Made by a program: the position numbers and the translations under genes
NCBI GenBank assembly: GCA_003646055.1
Contig: QNDZ01000024.1
Location: 1 to 14,145 of the forward strand
Length of the DNA: 14,145 bases
Source of the DNA: a bacterium
GTDB taxonomy: Bacteria > Hydrothermota > UBA3072 > B12-G15
Reading direction: 5' to 3'
Notes under the pieces: generated by a model
Seen by the model: only the letters and a program-made list of their open reading frames with translations
Told to the model about the DNA's origin: nothing
Databases searched by the model: none
Part shown: positions 1 through 7,158 of the stretch, in pieces
How the letters are laid out: every line of letters starts with the position of its first letter
How positions within the stretch are numbered: the first letter of the stretch is position 1

Positions 1-512
1 ATATCCTTCTTTGTATAGTATCTCTCCAGTTCAATGGCAAGATACATCTCGGATATCTTTCTTATCCAGGACTTTTCAAGGGATAGAAGTATGTTCCTTG
101 CGAGTTGCTGGGTGATTGTGCTGGCACCCTGAACCTTTTTTCTCTTGATTATGTCAACGATGATTGCCTTTACAATCCTTTTGTAATTCAACCCATGATG
201 CCTGTAAAATGCCTTATCCTCAATGGATATAACTGCCTTCTGAAGATTTTCAGGGATTGAATCAAGGAGTACGGGTATCCTCCTGACAAGGTACACGTCC
301 CGCACATGCTCACCATTCCTGTCGTAGAGCCTTGTTGCCAGCACAGGATAGTAATTTTTCAGTATGTCTATCTGGGGTAATGAACGGATTATCCATAGAT
401 TGAAACCAATGAATGAACCAGAACCAAAGGCAAGTATAATGTATAAAACAGGTGTCCACCTGATTTTTTTTCTTTTCTTATGGTTATTTATAGGCCTGGA
501 GTCCATCTCCAT
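1..512 (-). CDS. Class A penicillin-binding protein (GT51 peptidoglycan glycosyltransferase), N-terminal part
   Basis: This is the first 170 codons of a bifunctional murein synthase; the rest lies off the left edge. The family polymerises lipid II into glycan strands on the outer face of the inner membrane and crosslinks them with a C-terminal transpeptidase, which is not visible here. The protein begins with a basic cytoplasmic tail (residues 1-19), then one membrane anchor (about 20-43). The GT51 signatures follow: EDKAFYRHHG (98-107, catalytic Glu98), QGASTITQQLARN (128-140) and RKISEMYLAIELE (151-163, second acidic residue Glu155). The start is the ATG at 512; a second ATG two codons on is possible. 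The glnA stop is one base upstream (TAG-A-ATG) and no good Shine-Dalgarno is visible, so translation is probably coupled to glnA. Family assignment is firm; the exact subclass (PBP1a-like or other) is open. Confidence 0.93.
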   Translation of the reverse strand, partial: MEMDSRPINNHKKRKKIRWTPVLYIILAFGSGSFIGFNLWIIRSLPQIDILKNYYPVLATRLYDRNGEHVRDVYLVRRIPVLLDSIPENLQKAVISIEDKAFYRHHGLNYKRIVKAIIVDIIKRKKVQGASTITQQLARNILLSLEKSWIRKISEMYLAIELERYYTKKD

Positions 513-513
513 T

Positions 514-1854
514 CTATCTGCCAAAATACTTTTCAAATTCAGCAACAGATGGAGTTGTGCTTATCTCCCAGTATTCCCGATTTTTTATCTCTATCCACCT
601 GTCTATCAGTTCCTCTGTAAATATTCCATCAGAGAGAAGGAAGCCTCTGTCCCTGTCCAGAGATTCAAGTGCCTCTTTCAGGCTTGATGGAAGTTCAGGG
701 ATTGAGGCTATAGCATCTATATTCCCCTTAACAGGCTCACCAGGGTCAATCCTGTTTATAATTCCATCAATCCCTGCTGCTATGATCGCGGATACAGCAA
801 GATAAGGATTCATCAGTGCATCTGGTGGCCTGTACTCAATATCGACATTTTTCCCCTTCTGATATCCAGGTATCCTTATCGCAGCACTCCTGTTTGCCTC
901 TGAGTATGTAATCTTTTTGGGTGCCTCAAATCCAGTGAAAAGTCTCTTGAATGAATTTGTTCCTGGATTTGTGAACGCAGTAAGTGCACCTGCATGTTTC
1001 AAAATTCCGCCAATAAACCATCTGGCAGTCTGTGAAATAATCTCGTTCTTTTTAGATGTATAAAAAACAGAGCCTCCATTCTTTACAAGCATCATGTGAA
1101 GATGCAGTCCACTTCCTGCCTCATTGGGAATGGGTTTGGGCATGAATGTGGTTCTCAGGTCAAACTCCACAGCAGATCTGTTAATAACAAGTTTTGAAAG
1201 CAATATATTATCAGCTGCCCCAATGGCTGGTGAGTAATCAAGTTCTATCTCATGCTGGGAGAATTTACCTCCCTCATGATGGGCATACTTGACACTTATG
1301 CCTATCTCCTTCAGGATTGTAGCGACAAATAATCTGAACTCATGGTAGGGGTCAAATGGAACATCTCCATGGTAACTCTTCTCTGGTGCAAGGAAATCCT
1401 CGTGTGTTTCTATCTCATAATAAGATATGAATTTGTCATGCTGATAATACACATTCCTGAATATATAGAACTCCAGTTCAGGAAGGACAAGGAGTTCATC
1501 CCCTATTCCCTTTTCTCTTAAAACAGATACCGCCTTTTTAAGCACATACCTTGGATAATGTGGGAATGGCTTATCCTCCCCTGCAAGATAAACATCACCA
1601 AACATTACAACAACAGGAACATCAGAAAATGGGTCTATAAAGAACCGTGAAGTGTCAGGAATGACTCTCATATCACTGTATTCAACACTTGCAAATCCAG
1701 GAACACTTGACCCGTCAATCCCGAACCCCTTCTTTGCAAAGGAGTCAAACCTCTCCACAGGAAAGGTTACATGCCTCAAAAATCCGTGAAGGTCAACATA
1801 CTTCACATCTATGAATTCTGCCTCTGTCTCTTTTATAAATTGCTTGATGTTCAT
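514..1854 (-). CDS. glnA: Glutamine synthetase type I
   Basis: This enzyme makes glutamine from glutamate, ammonia and ATP in the cytoplasm as a dodecamer. All class I landmarks are present in the 446 residues: DGSSVPGF (48-55), the metal-site PELEF (126-130), HHE (192-194) and QHEIEL (200-205), GSGLHLH (247-253), NPGTNSFKR (296-304), NRSAAIRIP (321-329) and RPPDALMNPYLA (342-353). The length fits the short GSI-alpha group, and the NLYDLP-type adenylylation tyrosine is absent, so GlnE-type control is not expected. The reading frame stays open to an ATG at 1935, but the extra 27 residues are not family-like and would overlap the promoter. The ATG at 1854 gives the canonical N-terminus and sits exactly at the predicted transcription start. 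The PBP gene follows after one base. Confidence 0.97.
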   Translation of the reverse strand: MNIKQFIKETEAEFIDVKYVDLHGFLRHVTFPVERFDSFAKKGFGIDGSSVPGFASVEYSDMRVIPDTSRFFIDPFSDVPVVVMFGDVYLAGEDKPFPHYPRYVLKKAVSVLREKGIGDELLVLPELEFYIFRNVYYQHDKFISYYEIETHEDFLAPEKSYHGDVPFDPYHEFRLFVATILKEIGISVKYAHHEGGKFSQHEIELDYSPAIGAADNILLSKLVINRSAVEFDLRTTFMPKPIPNEAGSGLHLHMMLVKNGGSVFYTSKKNEIISQTARWFIGGILKHAGALTAFTNPGTNSFKRLFTGFEAPKKITYSEANRSAAIRIPGYQKGKNVDIEYRPPDALMNPYLAVSAIIAAGIDGIINRIDPGEPVKGNIDAIASIPELPSSLKEALESLDRDRGFLLSDGIFTEELIDRWIEIKNREYWEISTTPSVAEFEKYFGR

Positions 1855-1860
1855 GCCACC

Positions 1861-1889
1861 AATATAATTTAATTCATCTAAATTGTCAA
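1861..1889 (-). promoter_or_regulatory. Predicted glnA promoter giving a leaderless mRNA
   Basis: Read on the minus strand, TTGACA (1889-1884) is followed by a 17-bp spacer and TATATT (1866-1861). Six bases (ggtggc) then precede the glnA ATG, so the usual start point, seven bases past the -10 box, coincides with the A of ATG at 1854. The ggtgg stretch resembles a Shine-Dalgarno, but on this reading it would not be in the transcript. The hexamers are seen directly; use of the promoter is inferred. Confidence 0.7.
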
Positions 1890-1924
1890 CAATAATATTT
1901 CCCTTTCCTGATACTGTTGACAAT
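1882..1924. repeat. Perfect 10-bp inverted repeat between the divergent genes
   Basis: ATTGTCAACA (1882-1891) is the exact reverse complement of TGTTGACAAT (1915-1924), with 23 bp between the arms. Each arm contains the -35 hexamer of one divergent promoter plus two matching bases on each side. The identity may simply reflect two good -35 boxes, or it may be an operator that would control both directions at once. It does not match the GlnR/TnrA consensus TGTnAn7TnACA. Confidence 0.6.
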
Positions 1925-1944
1925 CTTCTATGCAAACTTAAAAT
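1917..1944 (+). promoter_or_regulatory. Predicted promoter of the 1951-8803 operon giving a leaderless mRNA
   Basis: TTGACA (1917-1922), a 16-bp spacer and TAAAAT (1939-1944) form a good housekeeping-type promoter. Six bases then separate the -10 box from the ATG at 1951, placing the expected transcription start on the A of the start codon. No Shine-Dalgarno-like sequence precedes this ATG, and an in-frame stop (1939-1941) sits four codons upstream, which supports leaderless initiation. Confidence 0.7.
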
Positions 1945-1950
1945 TCATTT

Positions 1951-2904
1951 ATGCTGATTCTGATACTGTCCTTCTGTGCCGCAGGTGAGGTTATCAGGGC
2001 ATCCGAAAGGGTGAATGTTGTCCAATTGATAGACTCCCTTGAAAATGGCTTCACATTCAGGTGGCATATGAAGAACAGGTTTATGAGGATGGATGCTGAA
2101 GGCGTTTACAGGGGCAGGGGTAAGGTGAATATTAAAGGAAGTATAAAATCTCCTGAAGGTACAATGGACGTTTCAGGTTATAACCCTTATGAACAGATCA
2201 AGATCGTCTGCGGTGAGAAGAGGTTTGTCTTCAAGGAGAAAAGGAGAAACACCCTCATTTACGAATTCCCCGCAGTACTTTTCTTCCTTGACCCTGTTAA
2301 GGGGATGGGGAAAGGGTTTGTGTATATTAAGAACGGCAGGATCTTCAAAATCACTGCAGAAAATGAGAATGCAAAGTGGAGTATGGAAATTGGGATATAC
2401 AGAAAACCCATCACAAAGATTCTGATTGAGTGTGATGGATGTGATATGGAGAGAATAAAACAGAGGCTTGTACTGTGGGGTGAAAAGGATGTTAAATTAA
2501 AAGAAAACATATTTGAATTCATTGAAGAAATTCCATTGAACAGTAAACTGTTCAAAAAAGGAACTGTGAAGTGGTATGTACTTGAAAGCAATAAGCAAGG
2601 TGAATTGAAAGACCCGCTTGATACATTATATACCTATTCCATTGATTCACTCTATAATCCAGAGATTACCCGAATAAATTATGGAACAGACCCAAGGGGA
2701 AGACCGTCCCTCATAATAGGAATAAAGAATCCCGGAAATGGGGTAATAGGGCTTTTTGTTGATGATTCCCTTGTTTCAACATGCTACAGGAACAACCCTA
2801 TGATTATTCCATTCAGGGATAGCACAGATGCAAAACTGGTTTATATTTACCTTAAAACAGGCCAGATTGGTTCTGGCAGTATTGAAATAAGGAGGTTGAA
2901 ATGA
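1951..2904 (+). CDS. Unrecognised exported protein, 317 aa
   Basis: I do not recognise the family. The protein starts with a short hydrophobic stretch (residues 2-11, [10 protein letters not shown]) that looks like a minimal signal peptide without a basic n-region. The mature part is soluble and rich in beta-forming and charged residues. It splits into an N-terminal portion (about 20-150) with alternating strands and basic patches, a linker containing two cysteines (CDGC, about 159-162), and a C-terminal portion (about 220-317). The N-terminal portion could be a LolA/LolB-like lipid-carrier fold; that is a guess from its pattern only. No catalytic motif is evident. It is the first gene of the operon, its ATG is predicted to be leaderless, and its TGA overlaps the next ATG by four bases. 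Operon order suggests a cell-envelope role, perhaps linked to the PorU-like peptidase downstream. Confidence 0.8.
   Translation: MLILILSFCAAGEVIRASERVNVVQLIDSLENGFTFRWHMKNRFMRMDAEGVYRGRGKVNIKGSIKSPEGTMDVSGYNPYEQIKIVCGEKRFVFKEKRRNTLIYEFPAVLFFLDPVKGMGKGFVYIKNGRIFKITAENENAKWSMEIGIYRKPITKILIECDGCDMERIKQRLVLWGEKDVKLKENIFEFIEEIPLNSKLFKKGTVKWYVLESNKQGELKDPLDTLYTYSIDSLYNPEITRINYGTDPRGRPSLIIGIKNPGNGVIGLFVDDSLVSTCYRNNPMIIPFRDSTDAKLVYIYLKTGQIGSGSIEIRRLK
2891..2895 (+). promoter_or_regulatory. Shine-Dalgarno fixing the start of the Trm112-like gene
   Basis: GGAGG lies five bases before the ATG at 2901, inside the last codons of the upstream gene. It supports the reality of the small overlapping gene. 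It also shows that internal cistrons in this genome use Shine-Dalgarno initiation, unlike the first gene of the operon. Confidence 0.75.
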
Positions 2905-3065
2905 TAGATAAGGAACTCTTGAAAATTCTTGCGTGTCCCAAATGCAAGGGTGACCTTAAGTATGATGAGAAAAATGACAGACTTATATGTGAGAAGTGTA
3001 AACTCGCATATCCTATTAAGGATGGCATCCCTGTTATGCTGATTGAAGAGGCAGAAAAAATATGA
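2901..3065 (+). CDS. Trm112/YcaR (UPF0434)-like small zinc-binding protein, 54 aa
   Basis: This small gene fits between two larger ones and overlaps both by four bases (ATGA at 2901-2904 and 3062-3065). It has the full Trm112/UPF0434 pattern: [10 protein letters not shown] near the N-terminus (Cys12, Cys15), a second CxxC (Cys30, Cys33), then [12 protein letters not shown] and an acidic EEAE tail. The two CxxC pairs should bind one zinc ion. Eukaryotic and archaeal Trm112 activates several SAM-dependent methyltransferases; the role of bacterial YcaR-type proteins is poorly defined. E. coli ycaR sits by kdsB and lpxK, whereas here it lies between two genes for exported proteins, so its partner cannot be read from context. 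A good Shine-Dalgarno precedes it. Confidence 0.88.
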   Translation: MIDKELLKILACPKCKGDLKYDEKNDRLICEKCKLAYPIKDGIPVMLIEEAEKI

Positions 3066-6000
3066 TACTACTTCTCCTTGGCACTATAACCGTTATTTCG
3101 GACACACCTGATTCACTTATTCTTCTCTATAATGCTGAATACACGGTTGATACAACCAATGGAATTCCACATATAAAACTCACTGATGGGGAGTGCGACC
3201 TTCCTCCCGGATATCCTGAACTACCCTATGCTGTGTATTTTGTAAGACTCCCTGAAGGAGGAGGAAATGTTGAATACAAGGTGCTTGAGAAGACCAATGA
3301 AAACATAACACCACCTGTTGTTAAGAACGTTTATAGAGATGGTGAATATAGAACAGTGGACTATAAACCCTCACCAGTTAAAATAGAGGTTTATGGAAAG
3401 AGAGTAAAGAAGGGAAGAGTTATTATAAATCCTTTTGTGAAAACTGGAAATAATGTTGAGGTGAGGAAGAAGATATTGATAAAAATAAGAATGAAAGGAA
3501 ACTGGTTCAGGGAACGATACAAAACACCGGTGAAATTCATCAACAAAATTAGAGGAAGGATTGTATCCCTGCATCCAAAGGCGATGCCAGAAAAAGGAGG
3601 AATGTGGATAAGGCTTAAATTCACAGATGAAGGGGTTTACAGGATTGACAGGTCTGTTATTGAAGAGGCTGGAATAAACCCTGAATTGGTTGACCCTGAA
3701 AAGATTGAGGTAAGGTCTGGATACAGAAGGGTGTTCAGATTCAACCTTGCATTCTATGATTCTTTGAAAGAACTCCCTGAAAAAATTCCAGCAATCTATC
3801 ATGTTGAAAACCATAATGGTAGATTTGATGATGGAGAGTATATCCTCTTTTATGGTGTATCCCTTGAGGGATTCGAGAAAAACATATTTAAAAGATTCCC
3901 TGATTACAACCCAAGACCCTGGACAGACACATTGATGAGGTTTTACTACAATCCTTTCACAGATACAAATGTTTATTGGCTTAGGCTTGACGGTGAACCC
4001 CTTAAAATGAATAAACTCGTCTCTGGTGATGGGGAGCCAGTAACATCCTTCCAGGATACAATGCATTTTGAGAAGGACTCATTAAATTTTTCCCGCTCAG
4101 GGCTCGCATGGACATGGGGATGCATTGTCCTTCCATCAGACGAAAACACCATTCAAAAGAAATTTCATATCATCGGGCTTGATGGCACCCGTTTTACTCT
4201 CAGGACAGGATTCTATACAATTATCAGTGGGCAAACCCACCATGTTACTTTAAGGGTGAACGATGTTGATACAACAATAACCTGCATGTCACCTCTGGGA
4301 TTTTATGCAGAAAGACTGATTCTTGAAACAGACTTTGAATCTGGTCTTAATCAGGGCGAGAATACATTGACTTTCAGTGTTGATGCAGATAAGGATGAAG
4401 TATATTTTGATTTCTTTGAAATTATTTACACCAGGGCAATCTCTGATATCCACAATGGAAGGGTCTGGTTTCCCGATTCAGGCGATAGGGTGATAAAAAC
4501 AGATAAAAGAAACCTGGCACTGGGTATTGATGACCCCTACAATCCTAAGGAGTTAACTTACAGTGAATCATCAGGTGGCTATTATTATAATGGCAAAGGA
4601 ATATTCCTGTGTGATAGTCTTTTAAAGCCCCTTGAAGTAAAAATAGCAAACCCTGTCTCTCTCTGGAATGGTGGTGCTGATTGGTTGTGCATTGCAGGTG
4701 ATATGTTCACAACCCAGGCAAATAAACTTGCCGAATGGCGCTCCAAACACCTTAAAGGATTCTCCAATCCAGAGGTAAAGGTGGTGAATATCTCTGAAGT
4801 ATATGATAACTTTTCATACGGTGTTGCAGACCCTGGTGCAATAAAGAGATTCCTTCTCTATGCGAGCCAGAACTGGTCTCCTCCACCTTCTTATGTACTT
4901 CTACTGGGGAAGGGGACATATGACTATAAAAACCATACCGGTCTTGAAAGGTCAGAAAATATCATCCCAATACATACAAATGGTGCAGATGTTGGGATAT
5001 TTACACTTCTGAGCAGAAATCCAACGGACGATGTCTGGTATGTTGATTTTGACGGTGATACGAGACCCGAAATCCCCATAGGGAGAGTTACCGCCACAAC
5101 ACAGGAGGAAGCAGAGGAATGGGTTGAAAAACTTATTGAATATGAAAAATCTCCTGGCCTATGGAGGCAAAAAGCCCTGATACTTGCTGATGATGAATAT
5201 ACAAGTAGTTCAAGCAATGAACTCCTGCATACAAGGGATGCTGAAAATACAAGTAGATACTTACCAGATTGGTTGAAACCCGAGAAGGTTTATATGGTTC
5301 TTTATCCATTTGAAGGAAACCAGAAACCCACTGCACATAGGGATTTTATGAGTAGGCTCTCATCAGGTGCAATTATTGGATTTTTCTATGGACATGGAAA
5401 TATTTACCAATTAACACACGAAAAGGTATTAACCCTTGATGATATCTCCTCATTTTCAAACTGGAGGAAATGTCCTTTCTTTTATTTTGCCACCTGCAAT
5501 TCAGGGTATTTTGAAAGACCAGGGGAGAGGTCACTTGGTGATTATTTCACCCTTTATCCTGATGGAGGTTCAATTATATCCATTGCTGCCACAAGGGCTA
5601 CTTATCCTGGTGCAAACTATGCACTTGGAAGGACAATTATACAGAATATAGCCACTTCTCCAACTGCTGGTGATGCCTATGTGGCTGGAATAACAAGGTA
5701 TGGTGATACCACCTATACGTTTTTTGGAGACCCTGCCACTATCCTGTTCAAAGAATTTTTTGATACCACAATTAATGCTCCAGATACATTGCTTGGAAAC
5801 AGGATATATTCCATGATTCTTTCTGTAAAACTGGATAGGGCCTATTTAATTGTAACTGAGAAGGACATTGACACAACATACGAATCACCTGCTGGCGGAA
5901 GTATAAACTTCACCCTATCCGGAGATGAACTTTTCAGGGGTGTATTCAAAAACACCGATACTATAAAATTTACTGTTCCCTTTGATGTGAAGTCCGGGTG

Positions 6001-6703
6001 GGCTAAGGTGAGATTATACGGAATACTGGGTGACAGGGAAATGAGAAAGACCATCCCGGTATATATGAGAAGTGCTGAACCAGTTGAATCAAATCCACCT
6101 GTGATTACAGTTAACTTTGAGGGTGATGAACTGAAGGAATTAAGCCCAATACCCAAAGAGGGAACCTTCACCATTAAAATTCATGATGAAAGCGGCATTG
6201 ATATAAGAAAACCCCAGAATGTATCGGTATCCCTCAATGGCTATTCACATCCACTTTATATAGGTGACAGGGTTGAATTTTATACAGGCTCATATAAAAA
6301 CGGTTTCATCACCTTTGATTATTCATTTGAATCTGAAAACGGGGATACTGTATTCATTGATATATACGCCCTTGATAATGCGGGTAATGTGGGAAGGAAG
6401 TTCCTTAGACTTGTTGTCGCTCCCGAAAACACGGTCTGGGGAATATACAACTACCCCAACCCCATGTCAGAAAAAACAACCTTCATATTTCATCTATTGA
6501 AATCAATGGATGTTGAACTTATAATATTCAGTGTAACAGGGAAACCTGTTTGGAAGAAATCCATAAATGGTGTTGCTGGAAGAAACTACATTCATTGGAA
6601 TGGAACAGATATGTATGGCAGGAAACTGGGGAATGGTGTTTACTACTATGTTCTGAAAACAGGTGGTGTGAAAAAAATTAAAAAACTGGTTATAGTAAGA
6701 TGA
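3062..6703 (+). CDS. PorU-like C25 (gingipain-family) cysteine peptidase with Por-type C-terminal domain
   Basis: This is a 1213-residue exported peptidase. A short hydrophobic leader (2-11) precedes a gingipain-type propeptide ([15 protein letters not shown], 50-64) and a beta-rich region (about 180-460) like the N-terminal half of PorU. The caspase-like C25 domain spans about 535-900, with catalytic His778 in FFYGHGN and Cys812 in [25 protein letters not shown] (841-857) and FFGDPA (887-892) follow. An Ig-like module (about 1010-1120) leads to a C-terminal domain with NYPNP (1129-1133), [22 protein letters not shown] (1181-1202) and a basic tail, as in FlgD-like/T9SS type A sorting domains. 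PorU is the T9SS sortase that removes the C-terminal signal from substrates and attaches them to the cell surface. Domain order and length fit PorU better than a simple gingipain, but a secreted C25 protease is the main alternative. The start is the only suitable ATG, since a stop lies six codons upstream. Confidence 0.88.
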   Translation: MILLLLGTITVISDTPDSLILLYNAEYTVDTTNGIPHIKLTDGECDLPPGYPELPYAVYFVRLPEGGGNVEYKVLEKTNENITPPVVKNVYRDGEYRTVDYKPSPVKIEVYGKRVKKGRVIINPFVKTGNNVEVRKKILIKIRMKGNWFRERYKTPVKFINKIRGRIVSLHPKAMPEKGGMWIRLKFTDEGVYRIDRSVIEEAGINPELVDPEKIEVRSGYRRVFRFNLAFYDSLKELPEKIPAIYHVENHNGRFDDGEYILFYGVSLEGFEKNIFKRFPDYNPRPWTDTLMRFYYNPFTDTNVYWLRLDGEPLKMNKLVSGDGEPVTSFQDTMHFEKDSLNFSRSGLAWTWGCIVLPSDENTIQKKFHIIGLDGTRFTLRTGFYTIISGQTHHVTLRVNDVDTTITCMSPLGFYAERLILETDFESGLNQGENTLTFSVDADKDEVYFDFFEIIYTRAISDIHNGRVWFPDSGDRVIKTDKRNLALGIDDPYNPKELTYSESSGGYYYNGKGIFLCDSLLKPLEVKIANPVSLWNGGADWLCIAGDMFTTQANKLAEWRSKHLKGFSNPEVKVVNISEVYDNFSYGVADPGAIKRFLLYASQNWSPPPSYVLLLGKGTYDYKNHTGLERSENIIPIHTNGADVGIFTLLSRNPTDDVWYVDFDGDTRPEIPIGRVTATTQEEAEEWVEKLIEYEKSPGLWRQKALILADDEYTSSSSNELLHTRDAENTSRYLPDWLKPEKVYMVLYPFEGNQKPTAHRDFMSRLSSGAIIGFFYGHGNIYQLTHEKVLTLDDISSFSNWRKCPFFYFATCNSGYFERPGERSLGDYFTLYPDGGSIISIAATRATYPGANYALGRTIIQNIATSPTAGDAYVAGITRYGDTTYTFFGDPATILFKEFFDTTINAPDTLLGNRIYSMILSVKLDRAYLIVTEKDIDTTYESPAGGSINFTLSGDELFRGVFKNTDTIKFTVPFDVKSGWAKVRLYGILGDREMRKTIPVYMRSAEPVESNPPVITVNFEGDELKELSPIPKEGTFTIKIHDESGIDIRKPQNVSVSLNGYSHPLYIGDRVEFYTGSYKNGFITFDYSFESENGDTVFIDIYALDNAGNVGRKFLRLVVAPENTVWGIYNYPNPMSEKTTFIFHLLKSMDVELIIFSVTGKPVWKKSINGVAGRNYIHWNGTDMYGRKLGNGVYYYVLKTGGVKKIKKLVIVR

Positions 6704-7158
6704 AAATCATTGGTGTAATAGGTGGCTCTCTGGTTTCAGAAAATATTTATGAAACTGCAAGGAAGGTGGGAAATCTCATTGCTGAAAGGGGTTACCCTGT
6801 TTTATCTGGGGGGCTTGGTGGAGTGATGGAAGCAGTATCAAAGGGTGCAAAGGAAAAAAACGGGCTTGTGATAGGTGTCCTTCCAGGGAATTCAAAATCA
6901 GAAGCAAACCCTTACATTGACATTCCAATTGTTACAGGAATGGGTGAAATGAGGAATGTTATCATTGTGAAGACCTCTGATGTTCTTATTGCCGTTGATG
7001 GTTCTTATGGAACCATGACCGAGATTGCATTTGCACTAAAATTGGGGAAAAAGGTGATTGGTATTGAATGTGACCTTCCATTTGAAAAGGTTGAAAGGGC
7101 CATATCACCTGAAGAGGCAGTTGAAAAGGCCATAAAATATCTGGAAAATGAAGATTAA
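6700..7158 (+). CDS. LOG-like Rossmann-fold protein, TIGR00725 type
   Basis: This 152-residue cytoplasmic protein is related to the lysine-decarboxylase-like/LOG superfamily. It has a nucleotide-binding start (IGVIGGS, 4-10), the SGGLGGVMEA segment (36-45), MRN (84-86) and GSYGTMTE (101-108). The last corresponds to the PGGxGTxxE motif of cytokinin-activating LOG phosphoribohydrolases. The proline and first glycine of that motif are replaced here (VDGSYGT), as is common in the TIGR00725 subgroup, whose function is not established, so I do not call it a cytokinin enzyme. A nucleotide-derived substrate is likely from the fold. Its ATG overlaps the stop of the peptidase gene (ATGA), and its end overlaps the transporter gene by 11 bases. 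No strong Shine-Dalgarno is visible, so translational coupling is likely. Confidence 0.88.
   Translation: MKIIGVIGGSLVSENIYETARKVGNLIAERGYPVLSGGLGGVMEAVSKGAKEKNGLVIGVLPGNSKSEANPYIDIPIVTGMGEMRNVIIVKTSDVLIAVDGSYGTMTEIAFALKLGKKVIGIECDLPFEKVERAISPEEAVEKAIKYLENED

Noticed and set aside
1855..1935. N-terminal extension of GlnA to the ATG at 1935
   Set aside because: The extra 27 residues are not typical of glutamine synthetase, and the region contains the predicted divergent promoters. The 1854 start gives the canonical N-terminus.
1966..1977. Lipobox-like LSFC (residues 6-9) in the 317-aa protein
   Set aside because: Phe directly before Cys does not fit the lipobox, which needs a small residue there, and the hydrophobic stretch is too short and uncharged for a convincing lipoprotein signal.
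3371..4066. 231-codon minus-strand reading frame inside the peptidase gene
   Set aside because: It is antisense to a clearly coding PorU-like region and has no recognisable domain or ribosome site.
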